A DNA stretch of 64,000 nt from Mycolicibacterium novocastrense (GTDB lineage: Bacteria; Actinomycetota; Actinomycetes; Mycobacteriales; Mycobacteriaceae), in NCBI RefSeq assembly GCF_001570485.1, contig NZ_BCTA01000028.1:331068-395067 (forward strand). Reading direction: 5' to 3'. The notes below the pieces were generated by a model. It did no database searches. It saw only the letters and a program-made list of their open reading frames with translations, and was not told the DNA's origin. Within the stretch, counting starts at the first letter, position 1. Each line of letters starts with the position of its first letter. A program made the position numbers and the translations under genes. Below, in pieces: positions 35,165-43,951 of the stretch.

Positions 35165-36322
35165 CTAAGGCGAAATCGCGTCGCTCTGCGGGTCGATCAG
35201 GATCTTGGCGTGCGCTTCGGCCGCGCCGAGGACCTCGAAGGCGCGTGCCACGCCGCTCAGCCCCACAGTCCCGGTGACGAGCGCCGAGGCGTCCACCTTG
35301 CCGTCGGCGAGCAGGTGCAATGTGTCGCGGAACTCCAGCGGCGTGTAACCGAAGACGAACCGCAGGTCGATGTCTTTGCCGTTCGCGACCGCCGGGCGGA
35401 AGTGGTCGGTGCCCATGCACACGCCGACCACGACGACCCGTGACTGCACGGGAGCCGCGCGGATGATGCCGTCGATGATCCCGGGCACGCCGACACATTC
35501 GAAGACCACGGGCCGCTTCGGGCTCGCCGCGCCCAACCTGTCGGCGACCCGGTAGAGCTGCGACCAGCCCGGCACGCGGCGCAGCTTCTCCATCGTGCCG
35601 ACGGCGAGTTCAAACAACTGTTGAGCCTCGGTGATCGCCCCGGACTGACCGGCGGCCGTGTACGGGGAGTCGACGGCGGGATCGACGACGACGTCGGCGC
35701 CACAGCGCGACGCCATCTCGCGGCGCGTGGCGGAGAAGTCACTCGCGACGATCGTGGCCACGCCGAGCGACTTCAGATGGCAGATCACCGCGAGACCGAC
35801 CGGCCCGCAACCGATGACGATCGCGACATCACGCTTGCCGATCTGGCTGCGGCGCACCGCATGCAGGGCCACCGCCATCGGCTCGGTCAGCGCAGCGATA
35901 TCGAGGTCGAGCCCATTCGGGACGACAAAGCTCATCGAGGCTTCGGCGAGGACGTGCTCGGCGTAGGCGCCGGGTGCCAGCGGGGACAGCCCGGTCATGT
36001 GCACACCGCCCGCCGCTCGCACCATCGGAAACGACACCACGGGAGCCCCGGCCTTGAACTCCTTGGCGGCGCCCGGGCCGCGCTCGGCTACTTCACCGAC
36101 GAACTCGTGGCCCAACACGACCGGCGTGTCCCGACGCATGAAGTCCGGATAACCGACCTCGTCCATCACGTCGGTCAGTTCGTCGGCATGGTCCTTCGCA
36201 TGTAGGTCGGATCCGCAGATCCCGCAGCGCCGCACCTCGAGCAGCAGTTGCCCGCGTGCTGGGGCAGGGGTCGGGAGGTCGACGACGGACAGATTGCCTT
36301 GTTCACAGCTGACGGCCTTCAT
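35165..36322 (-). CDS. Zinc-type alcohol dehydrogenase without a structural-zinc lobe
   Basis: A 385-residue medium-chain dehydrogenase. RRCGICGSDLHAKDH and VLGHEFVGEV give the catalytic zinc site, and IGCGPVGLAVICHLKSLG the cofactor loop, followed by VASDFS. The four-Cys structural-zinc segment seen in its paralogue at 25277 is missing; the loop is MVRAAGGVHMTGLS. ATG at 36322. Last gene of the hsaA-hsaC-FAD-ADH operon. Likely oxidises a secondary alcohol. Confidence 0.88.
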   Translation of the reverse strand: MKAVSCEQGNLSVVDLPTPAPARGQLLLEVRRCGICGSDLHAKDHADELTDVMDEVGYPDFMRRDTPVVLGHEFVGEVAERGPGAAKEFKAGAPVVSFPMVRAAGGVHMTGLSPLAPGAYAEHVLAEASMSFVVPNGLDLDIAALTEPMAVALHAVRRSQIGKRDVAIVIGCGPVGLAVICHLKSLGVATIVASDFSATRREMASRCGADVVVDPAVDSPYTAAGQSGAITEAQQLFELAVGTMEKLRRVPGWSQLYRVADRLGAASPKRPVVFECVGVPGIIDGIIRAAPVQSRVVVVGVCMGTDHFRPAVANGKDIDLRFVFGYTPLEFRDTLHLLADGKVDASALVTGTVGLSGVARAFEVLGAAEAHAKILIDPQSDAISP

Positions 36323-36352
36323 GCGTCCATCGTGTACCACGCGGACTGGGGA

Positions 36353-37813
36353 CTAGACGGCCGCCGCGCTCCGCCCCGCCCGCCGGCCGTAGAAGCTTCC
36401 GTCGCCCAACGAGATACCGCTCGCGTAGCCCCACGCCGCGAGGCCCGCGGTGCAGCGCCCCGCGGCGAACAGGCCGGGGATGGGCTCGCCGCTAACGTGC
36501 AGCACCTCCGCGTCCAGCGACGTCAAAAGTCCGCCCAGGGTGAATCCGCCGGTGCTCTCGCGCAGATCGATCGCGCCGACCGGTGTGCCGATCGGTCGCA
36601 GCCACTGCGGCTTCTTGTGCAGCAGCGGATCCTCACCCGCGGCGGCGCCGGCGTTGTAGGCGGAGACGGTCGCTTGAAGCGATCCCGTCGGCAACCCCAT
36701 CTCGGATTCGAGTTCGGCCACCGACTCGCACACCCAGGTCGGCGGGCGCAGCATCAACTGCGGCGACAACGAGGCCATCGCCTCCTCCTGAGCCTTCTCG
36801 TCGATGATCAGGTACGCCGTGTTGTCCTGGTGGTAGAGCGTCAACTGTCCGACCCTGCCGGGATAGGTGTCCTCGGCGACGTAGCGCTGCCCGCGGCCGT
36901 TGACGAGGATGCCCCGCACCAGCTGTTGCGGATCGATGAAGATGGCCACCTCGGTGGCGTCCATGTGGGCGAGGTCGGCGCCCAGCGCCTGCGCCATCCG
37001 GATGGCCTGGCCGTCATGCTGCTCGATGGCGGCGGCGGGTCGGCCGGCGATGCGCGGGGCGTACTGGGCGACCATGGCCTCGTTGTAGGCGAAGCTGCCC
37101 ATCGCGAGGACCACTCCGCGACGCGCCCGCACGGCGATCTCCTCGCCGTACCGACGCGCACGAACACCGACCACGCGGCCGTCGGACTCGACGATCAATC
37201 GCTGCACGCGGACGTCGTAGATGGCCCGTGCTCCCGCCGCGGTGGCCGTCTCCACGAGCGGCTTCATCAGCATGTAGCCGGCGCTCGCCTCGCCCTGCTT
37301 CTTGTCCGACATCTGCGGGACGTGTCCGCGCGGTGCGGGCGTGGCGATGGTGTTGAACGGGTAGGAGTTCTCCCCGCCGCTGTACATCAACCCCTGATCG
37401 CCCATGGGTTCCCAACCCGGCTCGCCGAAGAATTCCGGCTTGAACCGCACACCGCAGCCGACGAGCCAGTCGAAGTGCTCGAGGCTGGCGTCGCAGTAGT
37501 CGGCGATGCGCTTCTCGTCGGCACCGGGCCCCATCGCGACGTTCAGGTAGGCGGCCATGTTCGCGACGGAATCGTCGAAGCCACAGGCCTTTTGGATGGG
37601 TGTGCCACCGCCCAGGTAGATGAAGCCACCGGCCATCGACGCCGCGCCGCCCCACGAGCCGGTTCGTTCGAGGACCAGGACGTCGGCGCCGGCGCGCGTC
37701 GCTTCCACCGCTGCCGCAGCACCGGCGATGCCGAAGCCGGCGATGACGACGTCGGCCTCCTCGTCCCACTGCGCGATATCCGCCGCGGGCAGCGGAGTGA
37801 CGTCACCGTTCAC
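36353..37813 (-). CDS. FAD-binding dehydrogenase of the KstD/fumarate-reductase type
   Basis: A 486-residue flavoprotein with DVVIAGFGIAGAAAAVEATRAG at about 22-43, GGAASMAGGFIYLGGG, and a C-terminal GLFAAGRCTAGLAAWGYASG. It is in the same broad family as the KstD-like protein at 14077 but shorter, so it may act on a different ring position or on a ring fragment. GTG at 37813 overlaps the HsaC-like stop (GTGA). Confidence 0.82.
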   Translation of the reverse strand: MNGDVTPLPAADIAQWDEEADVVIAGFGIAGAAAAVEATRAGADVLVLERTGSWGGAASMAGGFIYLGGGTPIQKACGFDDSVANMAAYLNVAMGPGADEKRIADYCDASLEHFDWLVGCGVRFKPEFFGEPGWEPMGDQGLMYSGGENSYPFNTIATPAPRGHVPQMSDKKQGEASAGYMLMKPLVETATAAGARAIYDVRVQRLIVESDGRVVGVRARRYGEEIAVRARRGVVLAMGSFAYNEAMVAQYAPRIAGRPAAAIEQHDGQAIRMAQALGADLAHMDATEVAIFIDPQQLVRGILVNGRGQRYVAEDTYPGRVGQLTLYHQDNTAYLIIDEKAQEEAMASLSPQLMLRPPTWVCESVAELESEMGLPTGSLQATVSAYNAGAAAGEDPLLHKKPQWLRPIGTPVGAIDLRESTGGFTLGGLLTSLDAEVLHVSGEPIPGLFAAGRCTAGLAAWGYASGISLGDGSFYGRRAGRSAAAV

Positions 37814-38718
37814 GGGCGCATCGCCGCCGGCAGGTCGGAGACCCACTCGTGACCCCAGTAGCTGTCGGCCGTGATTTCCTCTGCGGTGTAATAGGTTTCG
37901 TCGACCCGCATACCGTCGGTGCCGAACTCGATATCCCAGTCACCGGGCGCGCGCACGTAGAACGACACCATCTTGTCGTTGGTGTGCCTGCCCAGCGTCG
38001 AGGACAACTGGAAGCCGTCCCTGTTCACCCGGTCGAGTGCCTGTCCGACGGTGTCAAGGCTGTCGACCTCCACCATCAGGTGGATCAGGCCCGGGTCTCG
38101 CAACGTCATCGCCGGGCAGATCGCCAGGCTGTGGTGGCGCGCGTTGATACCGAGGAACCGCACGCGCAGCGGCCCGAACTCCGGCGGCGTCGGAACGCGA
38201 AACGCCCCGCGCGACTTGAATCCCAGAACCTCGGTGTAGAAACCGAACAGGCCAGGCACGTCGAGGGCCGGCAGCACGACGTGGCCTAACCCCTGATCGC
38301 CGGTGACGAACCTGGCACCGTACGGCGTCACCACCGGGCTGTGGTCGAGTACCGCACCGTGGAAGACCTCGGTGGAGGTGCCTGCCGGATCGTCGAATGC
38401 GATCACCTCTTCGACCCGGCGTGCGTCGGCCTCCTCGAGTGAGAGTTCCTTGACCGCTATGCCGGCGCCGTCCAGAGCGGCCTTCACCCGGGTCAGCGCC
38501 GCATGGTCGCGGACTTCCCAACCGACGGTGACGATCTTGTCGACGTCGCCGGGAACCACGATGATGCGCGCGGCGCGCTCGTCCATGCGTAGATACAGCG
38601 CATCGCCGTCGGGACCGGAGCCTTCGGCGAAACCCAGCACCTTGAACGCGAAGTGGCGCCAGCGCTCGATGTCGGTGGCCTGGACCTTGACATATCCGAG
38701 GCTCTTCAGATCACTCAT
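37810..38718 (-). CDS. hsaC: Extradiol ring-cleavage dioxygenase, HsaC-like
   Basis: A 302-residue two-domain VOC-fold dioxygenase that cleaves a catechol next to the hydroxyls. Fe(II) ligands His146 (GLGHVV), His213 (LIHLMV) and Glu264 (WDIEFG) match the His/His/Glu triad of the BphC/HsaC group. The length equals HsaC, which opens ring A of 3,4-DHSA in cholesterol degradation. The start ATG shares one base with the stop of the HsaA-like gene (TGATG). It is diverged enough that another polycyclic catechol is possible. Confidence 0.88.
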   Translation of the reverse strand: MSDLKSLGYVKVQATDIERWRHFAFKVLGFAEGSGPDGDALYLRMDERAARIIVVPGDVDKIVTVGWEVRDHAALTRVKAALDGAGIAVKELSLEEADARRVEEVIAFDDPAGTSTEVFHGAVLDHSPVVTPYGARFVTGDQGLGHVVLPALDVPGLFGFYTEVLGFKSRGAFRVPTPPEFGPLRVRFLGINARHHSLAICPAMTLRDPGLIHLMVEVDSLDTVGQALDRVNRDGFQLSSTLGRHTNDKMVSFYVRAPGDWDIEFGTDGMRVDETYYTAEEITADSYWGHEWVSDLPAAMRP

Positions 38719-39899
38719 CAGATCATCGCCCGCAGCGGGCCCTGTGGATCCACGCCCAGCGAGCTCAGCGCCGAGGCGTGAAACACCGTGCCGGGCACGT
38801 GAATTGCGTGCAGCTGCCCGACATGAACGTCGCGCCAGTACCGCTGCAAGGGCTTGTCCATGCGTGCGGCGTTGCCGCCCGAGCGGGCGAAGATTTCGTC
38901 GACGGCGGACACGGCGCGCCACACCGCGCGGATCTGGGTGCGACGTCCGGCGGCCCGGTCCTCGAAGCTGACCTCCTTGCCCGCGGCGACCATGTCGTAG
39001 ATGCGGTCGGCATTGGCGAGCAGTTCCTGGCGTGCGGCGTTGATGTCGGCGGCCGCCTCTCCGATGGCGTACATGACGTACGGGTCGTCCTTGATCGCAA
39101 CGCCGCTGGAGTTCACGCGCTCGCGCTGATAGTCCAGATGCGCGGCCAGCGCGCCCTCGGCGATGCCGATGGTGGCGGCCGAGATACCGAGCGGGAACAT
39201 CGTCGACCACGGCATCAGGTACAACGGCTCGGTCATACCCGCCTCACGCTGGGCGGTGCCGTCCATCACCTTCATCGCGTCCATCGTGCGGTACTCCGGT
39301 ACGAACGCATCGCGCACGATGACGTCCTTGGATCCGGTGCCGCGCAACCCGACGACGTCCCACGAGTCCTCCACGATCTCGTAGTCCGAACGCGGCAGGA
39401 CCATGTGCAGCATCTGCGGTGGCATCAGCGGCTTGCCCTCGGCATCACCGATCATCGCGCCGAGGATGATCCAGTCGCACGCGTCGGTTCCGGAGCTGAA
39501 CTGCCACCGTCCGTTGAAGAGGTAGCCCCCGTCGACCGGCTTCGCGACGCCCTGCGGCGCGTACGGAGACGCCATCCAGGTGTCGACGTCCTCGCCCCAG
39601 ACTTCCTCGCCTACCCGCGGATCGGCGTATGCCAGCTGGTACGGGTGCACACCGACCACGCCGTTGATCCAGCCCGCCGCGGGGTCCAGGGCCGCGGTGG
39701 CCATCACGGTCTCGGCGAATTCGCGGGGATGGGCCTCGTAGCCGCCGTGCTTCTTGGGCTGCAGCAGGCGGATGGACCCGGCGGCCTTCATCGACTTGAC
39801 CGTGGTGTCGGTCAAGCGTCCGATCTTCTCGGCCTCGGCGCCCTGGTCTTTGAACTGCTCGGCCAGGTGCATCACCCGGTCGAGTACGCGCTCACTCAT
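38718..39899 (-). CDS. hsaA: Flavin-dependent hydroxylase, HsaA-like (acyl-CoA dehydrogenase fold)
   Basis: A 393-residue protein, the length of HsaA, which uses reduced flavin to ortho-hydroxylate the 3-HSA phenol before HsaC. ACAD-fold segments WQFSSGTDACDWIILGAM, VGLRGTGSKDVIV and the Arg-rich C-terminal helix are present. Directly upstream of the HsaC-like gene, so hydroxylation then meta-cleavage is the natural reading. A flavin reductase (HsaB) is not in the window. The open frame to 40376 is not used. Confidence 0.88.
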   Translation of the reverse strand: MSERVLDRVMHLAEQFKDQGAEAEKIGRLTDTTVKSMKAAGSIRLLQPKKHGGYEAHPREFAETVMATAALDPAAGWINGVVGVHPYQLAYADPRVGEEVWGEDVDTWMASPYAPQGVAKPVDGGYLFNGRWQFSSGTDACDWIILGAMIGDAEGKPLMPPQMLHMVLPRSDYEIVEDSWDVVGLRGTGSKDVIVRDAFVPEYRTMDAMKVMDGTAQREAGMTEPLYLMPWSTMFPLGISAATIGIAEGALAAHLDYQRERVNSSGVAIKDDPYVMYAIGEAAADINAARQELLANADRIYDMVAAGKEVSFEDRAAGRRTQIRAVWRAVSAVDEIFARSGGNAARMDKPLQRYWRDVHVGQLHAIHVPGTVFHASALSSLGVDPQGPLRAMI

Positions 39900-39963
39900 G
39901 CTGATGTCCTCACTATCGGCTGCACTTGATGGTCTACCGCACCGGACGGGCGAATGGGACGCA

Positions 39964-39980
39964 ATCCCGGTCAGCGGGCG
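39964..39980. promoter_or_regulatory. Island palindrome site (hsaA operon)
   Basis: ATCCCGGTCAGCGGGCG, spacer GTCAG, 65 bases upstream of the hsaA-like start in a 91-base gap. Confidence 0.65.
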
Positions 39981-39990
39981 GGGTTTCGGC

Positions 39991-40293
39991 TCAATACGCG
40001 ACATGAATGTCGTCGCTGAGCGGTCGGGCCTGGCACCCCAGGATGAGGCCGTCGGCCAGGTCGGCGGGCTCGAGGATGTCGCAGGTGGCCATGTCGACCT
40101 CGCCGGACACCACGGTCGCGACGCATGACCCGCAGTGGCCTTCCCGGCACGAGTGCGGGGCATCGATCCCGGCGTCGAGCATCGCGTCGACGAGGGTCTT
40201 CTCGCGCGGCCAGCGAAGGTGGTGGCGGGTTCCGTCCAGATCGACGCAGGCGGTGGTATCGACCCGGGTAACGCTGGCCTCGGTCTGTGACAT
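39991..40293 (-). CDS. [2Fe-2S] plant-type ferredoxin
   Basis: A 100-residue ferredoxin with cluster ligands in HSCREGHCGSC plus a final Cys in LILGCQARPL, as in the C-terminal domain of KshB/PaaE reductases. The ATG at 40293 gives a compact domain with an N-terminal beta-hairpin (VDLDGTRHHLRW). It probably carries electrons to KshA or another oxygenase of the island, but no cognate reductase is visible. Divergent from BVMO 2 with two palindromes between. Confidence 0.9.
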   Translation of the reverse strand: MSQTEASVTRVDTTACVDLDGTRHHLRWPREKTLVDAMLDAGIDAPHSCREGHCGSCVATVVSGEVDMATCDILEPADLADGLILGCQARPLSDDIHVAY

Positions 40294-40334
40294 GCGCTGA
40301 TCTTCACCGTCCGCGGCCACCGGGTCGACCGGTC

Positions 40335-40382
40335 CTTCCGATGGGCGGAACCTTCCTGCCTCGATTGCCCGGTCATCGGGAA
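40335..40382. promoter_or_regulatory. Two island palindrome sites (ferredoxin / BVMO 2)
   Basis: Site one, 40335-40351, CTTCCGATGGGCGGAAC, has near-perfect half-sites TTCCG/CGGAA. Site two, 40366-40382, TGCCCGGTCATCGGGAA. Centres are 31 bases apart in a 130-base divergent gap. Confidence 0.65.
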
Positions 40383-40423
40383 ACTGCAGGGGTATCGGCT
40401 CCGCCACGACCTACCGTGGCTGC

Positions 40424-42040
40424 GTGGGTATCTCCGAGGAGCGGTCGAACGTGGACGCGGTGGTGGTCGGCGCCGGCTTCGCCGGCCTGTACGCGTTGCA
40501 CAAACTGCGATCGCAGGGCTTGTCGGTGCGGGTGTTCGAGGCGGCGCCGGAGATCGGGGGGACCTGGTACTACAACCGCTATCCGGGTGCGCGCTGCGAC
40601 GTCGAGAGCGTCGACTACTGCTACTCGTTCGATCCGCAGCTCGAGCAGGAGTGGGACTGGTCGGAGAAGTACGCGACCCAGGCCGAGATCCTGCGCTACC
40701 TGAACTGGGTGGCCGACAAGCTCGACCTGCGCGACGGCATCACGTTCAACACCCGGGTCATCTCGGCGGTGCTCGACGAGAACGATCTGAAATGGACGGT
40801 GACGACCGACGCGGGTGAGGTCGTCACCGCGCGCTTCTGTGTGATGGCGACCGGTCCGTTGTCGGCAGCGCTGACGCCCGACATTCCCGGCCTCGACGGT
40901 TTCGCGGGGGAGCTGTACCACACCGCGCACTGGCCGCACGAGCCCGTCGACTTCACCGGCAAGCGAGTCGCGGTGATCGGTACGGGTTCATCGGGCATCC
41001 AGTCCATTCCGGTCATCGCCGAACAGGCCGATCGCCTCTACGTCTTCCAGCGGACCCCCAATTACAGTGTGCCCGCCGGTAATCGACCACTGACCGACGA
41101 GGACCGCGCCCAGATCAAGGCGACCTACGCCGAACGCCGCCGGTTGTCGTGGCGCAGCGGCGGAGGCTCACCGCACATCGCTCATCCGAAGCTGACGATG
41201 GAGGCCACGCCCGAGGAGCGCCGGGCGGCGTTCGAGAAACGCTGGGAACTCGGCGGTGTGCTGTTCTCGAAGACGTTCAGCGACCAGATGATCGATATGG
41301 CCGCCAACGAGGAGGCGCGCAAGTTCTACGAGGAGAAGATCCGCGCGGTGATCGACGAACCCGAGGTCGCCGAACTGCTCATCCCCAACGACCACCCCAT
41401 CGGGACGAAGCGAATCTGCACCGACACCAACTACTTTCAGACATTCAACCAACCGCACGTAAAGCTGGTCAGCGTGCGGAAGACGCCCATCGTGTCGATC
41501 GACGCGACGGGTATCAACACCTCCGACGCCCACTATGACGTCGACGCGATCGTGCTGGCCACCGGCTTTGACGCGATGACCGGCGCACTGGCCAAGGTCG
41601 ACATCGTCGGCCGCGGCGGTCAGAGTCTGCGCGACGATTGGGCGCACGGTCCGCGCACCTACCTCGGTCTCGGGGTGGACGGCTTCCCGAACCTGTTTTT
41701 GGTCTCGGGCCCCGGTGCGCCCGCGGTGCTCGCCAACATGGTGCTGCACGCCGAGGCGAACGTGAACTGGATCGCCGAGGCGATCTCCTACCTCGACGGA
41801 CATGGTTACACCGCACTCGAACCCACCGCCGATGCGGTGGACAACTGGATCACCGAGTGCAACCGGCGCGCGGATGCGACGTTGTTCCCGAAGGCCAACT
41901 CCTGGTACATGGGCGCCAACGTCCCGGGCAAACCGCGCGGATTCATGTTGTTCATTGGCGGTTTCGGTGTCTACCTCGACATCTGCAACGAGGTGGCCGC
42001 CGCGGGTTACAAGGGCTTCCGGCTGCTGGGGCCGTCCTAG
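40424..42040 (+). CDS. Baeyer-Villiger monooxygenase, cyclohexanone-monooxygenase type
   Basis: A 538-residue FAD/NADPH enzyme. First Rossmann motif VVVGAGFAGLYALH near the N-terminus, BVMO fingerprint FAGELYHTAHWPH (about 161-173), second motif VAVIGTGSSGIQSI, and GGTWYYNRYPGARCD typical of the class. GTG start at 40424. Lacks the N-terminal extension of the other BVMO, so the two differ in type. Its TAG stop shares a CTAG tetranucleotide with the stop of the convergent HsaD-like gene. Confidence 0.92.
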   Translation: MGISEERSNVDAVVVGAGFAGLYALHKLRSQGLSVRVFEAAPEIGGTWYYNRYPGARCDVESVDYCYSFDPQLEQEWDWSEKYATQAEILRYLNWVADKLDLRDGITFNTRVISAVLDENDLKWTVTTDAGEVVTARFCVMATGPLSAALTPDIPGLDGFAGELYHTAHWPHEPVDFTGKRVAVIGTGSSGIQSIPVIAEQADRLYVFQRTPNYSVPAGNRPLTDEDRAQIKATYAERRRLSWRSGGGSPHIAHPKLTMEATPEERRAAFEKRWELGGVLFSKTFSDQMIDMAANEEARKFYEEKIRAVIDEPEVAELLIPNDHPIGTKRICTDTNYFQTFNQPHVKLVSVRKTPIVSIDATGINTSDAHYDVDAIVLATGFDAMTGALAKVDIVGRGGQSLRDDWAHGPRTYLGLGVDGFPNLFLVSGPGAPAVLANMVLHAEANVNWIAEAISYLDGHGYTALEPTADAVDNWITECNRRADATLFPKANSWYMGANVPGKPRGFMLFIGGFGVYLDICNEVAAAGYKGFRLLGPS

Positions 42041-42912
42041 GCCTCACGGGTCAAGAACGCCAACACCACGTTCTCAAAGGCCTCCTGGGCCTCGATCATC
42101 GCCCAGTGCCCGCAATTCGGGAACACGTGTAGCTCGGCGTTGGGGATGGTGCGCATCGGTATCAACGCCATGTCCAGCGGGCTCACCCGATCGTCTCGCC
42201 CCCACGTCAGCAGCGTGGGTGCGGCGACCCTGTGCATCTGCGCCCAGGGCAGCGGCGCGTCGCTGCTGCGCATGAACGCCATCATCTGAGCGAAGGCCTT
42301 CTTGCCGTACATGCGGCGGGCGGCGGCCAGGGTGTCCGGATCGGTGGCCAACTGCCAGCGTTCCTCGATCAGCTGTTCGGTGACCAGAGACTGGTCGTAG
42401 ACCATCGAGTTGAGCCAGTCGACCAACCGCTGCCGGGTCGGATCCTCGGTGAACTCCTGGAGCAGCCGGATCCCTTCGCTCGGGCCGGGACTGAAGATGT
42501 TGGTGCCGATGCCGCCGATCGTGACCAACCGGCCGATGCGGTCGGGGTTGTTGATCGCGAAGTTGATGCCGACACCGCCTCCCATCGAGTTGCCGACGAT
42601 GTCAACGTGGTCAACCCCGAGCGCGTCGAGAAACGGTGCGACAGTGCCCTGTGCGGTGATCATCGGATGTCCGCCGAAATCGTCGCTGACCCCGAAACCG
42701 GGAAATTCCAGAATCAGGCACCGGAACCGCTCGGCGAAGGTCGGTAGCACGCCGCGGAAGTTGCGCCACCCCGTGACGCCGGGGCCGGAGCCGTGCAGAA
42801 ACAGCAGCACGGGACCGTCGCCCACGTCGTAGTAGCGCAGCACTCCGGCAGGTGTCGGCGCCTCGCGGCGGTCGTTCTCGACTCGGGCGATGAAGGCTGC
42901 GGTATCGGTCAC
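42037..42912 (-). CDS. hsaD: Meta-cleavage product hydrolase, HsaD-like
   Basis: Alpha/beta hydrolase of 291 residues in the C-C bond hydrolase group (BphD/HsaD) that splits meta-cleavage products. LFLHGSGPGVTGW is the characteristic oxyanion segment, with Ser109 in GNSMGGG, Asp about 240 in WGRDDRVSP and His269 in NCGHWAMIE, spaced like HsaD. GTG at 42912 is chosen; an ATG at 42942 is possible. Divergent from the mce operon with three palindromes between. Confidence 0.88.
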   Translation of the reverse strand: MTDTAAFIARVENDRREAPTPAGVLRYYDVGDGPVLLFLHGSGPGVTGWRNFRGVLPTFAERFRCLILEFPGFGVSDDFGGHPMITAQGTVAPFLDALGVDHVDIVGNSMGGGVGINFAINNPDRIGRLVTIGGIGTNIFSPGPSEGIRLLQEFTEDPTRQRLVDWLNSMVYDQSLVTEQLIEERWQLATDPDTLAAARRMYGKKAFAQMMAFMRSSDAPLPWAQMHRVAAPTLLTWGRDDRVSPLDMALIPMRTIPNAELHVFPNCGHWAMIEAQEAFENVVLAFLTREA

Positions 42913-42953
42913 GCCCCATAGCCTGCCACGCGCATATTTCACCGCCGGCGGTT

Positions 42954-43010
42954 GTTCCGTTCATCGGGCGTCCCGGTAAGCGGGATGCTCACTGTGCCGC
43001 TGAACGATTC
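42954..43010. promoter_or_regulatory. Three-copy island palindrome array (hsaD / mce operon)
   Basis: 42954-42970 GTTCCGTTCATCGGGCG and 42970-42986 GTCCCGGTAAGCGGGAT abut, sharing one base, with centres 16 bases apart. A weaker third copy, 42994-43010 GTGCCGCTGAACGATTC, follows 24 bases on. The array is in the 220-base divergent gap, closer to hsaD than to yrbEA. Confidence 0.65.
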
Positions 43011-43132
43011 ACTGCGACGCTGCCGATCGAGACACGGGCCGTCGATGCGCCCGCGTAATCAGGAGGCCCGATGTCACCCGCGATCCCGTCAGGGTGTTTC
43101 GCGATGACGGCCGCACGCGGAGTCGTGAGGTG

Positions 43133-43942
43133 ATGGCGACCGACGCACCGGAGCGGTGGTCGGCGGGTCTGCCGCCGTTGCGGAATTTGGCCGGGCCGAT
43201 GCAGGCGGTCGGGGCGTTGTTCGCGATGTCGGCTGATGCGGTGCGGTTTGTGTTTCGTCGGCCGTTTCAGTGGCGGGAGTTTTTGGAGCAGTGCTGGTTC
43301 ATCGCTCGGGTGTCGTTGGCGCCGACGTTGTTGGTGGCGATTCCGTTCACGGTGTTGGTGTCGTTCACGCTCAACATCTTGTTGCGCGAGTTGGGTGCTG
43401 CGGATCTGTCGGGGGCGGGGGCCGCGTTTGGTGCGGTGACTCAGGTGGGTCCGATCGTGACGGTGTTGATCGTGGCCGGTGCGGGCGCGACGGCGATGTG
43501 TGCCGATCTGGGGTCGCGCACGATCCGCGAGGAGATCGATGCGATGGAGGTGTTGGGCATCAACCCGGTGCAGCGGTTGGTGACCCCGCGCATGTTGGCC
43601 TCGGGTCTGGTGGCGTTGTTGCTCAACAGTTTGGTGGTGATCATCGGGATTTTGGGGGGTTACACGTTTTCGGTGTTCATCCAGGATGTGAATCCGGGTG
43701 CGTTCGCTGCGGGGATCACGTTGTTGACCGGGGTGCCCGAGGTGATCATCTCGTGTGTGAAGGCGGCGTTGTTCGGGTTGATCGCCGGGTTGGTGGCGTG
43801 TTTTCGCGGGTTGACGATCACCGGTGGTGGAGCCAAGGCGGTCGGTAACGCGGTCAACGAGACGGTGGTTTATGCGTTTATGGCGTTGTTCGTGATCAAC
43901 GTGGTCGTCACCGCCATCGGCATCCGAATGACCACGGGCTAA
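43133..43942 (+). CDS. yrbEA: YrbEA-type Mce permease subunit
   Basis: A 269-residue MlaE-family membrane permease forming the core of an Mce lipid/steroid importer with YrbEB. The signature EEIDAMEVLGINPVQRLV sits in the cytoplasmic loop between helices; about five hydrophobic segments. Start ATG 43133 (an in-frame GTG at 43130 is adjacent). First gene of an eight-gene operon. The ATPase (MceG/Mkl) is usually encoded elsewhere and is not seen here. Confidence 0.92.
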   Translation: MATDAPERWSAGLPPLRNLAGPMQAVGALFAMSADAVRFVFRRPFQWREFLEQCWFIARVSLAPTLLVAIPFTVLVSFTLNILLRELGAADLSGAGAAFGAVTQVGPIVTVLIVAGAGATAMCADLGSRTIREEIDAMEVLGINPVQRLVTPRMLASGLVALLLNSLVVIIGILGGYTFSVFIQDVNPGAFAAGITLLTGVPEVIISCVKAALFGLIAGLVACFRGLTITGGGAKAVGNAVNETVVYAFMALFVINVVVTAIGIRMTTG

Positions 43943-43951
43943 CGGCATATC

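Noticed and set aside
39900..40376. N-terminal extension of the HsaA-like gene
   Set aside because: Runs through the ferredoxin gene in a different frame and shows no homology; 393 residues equals the HsaA length.
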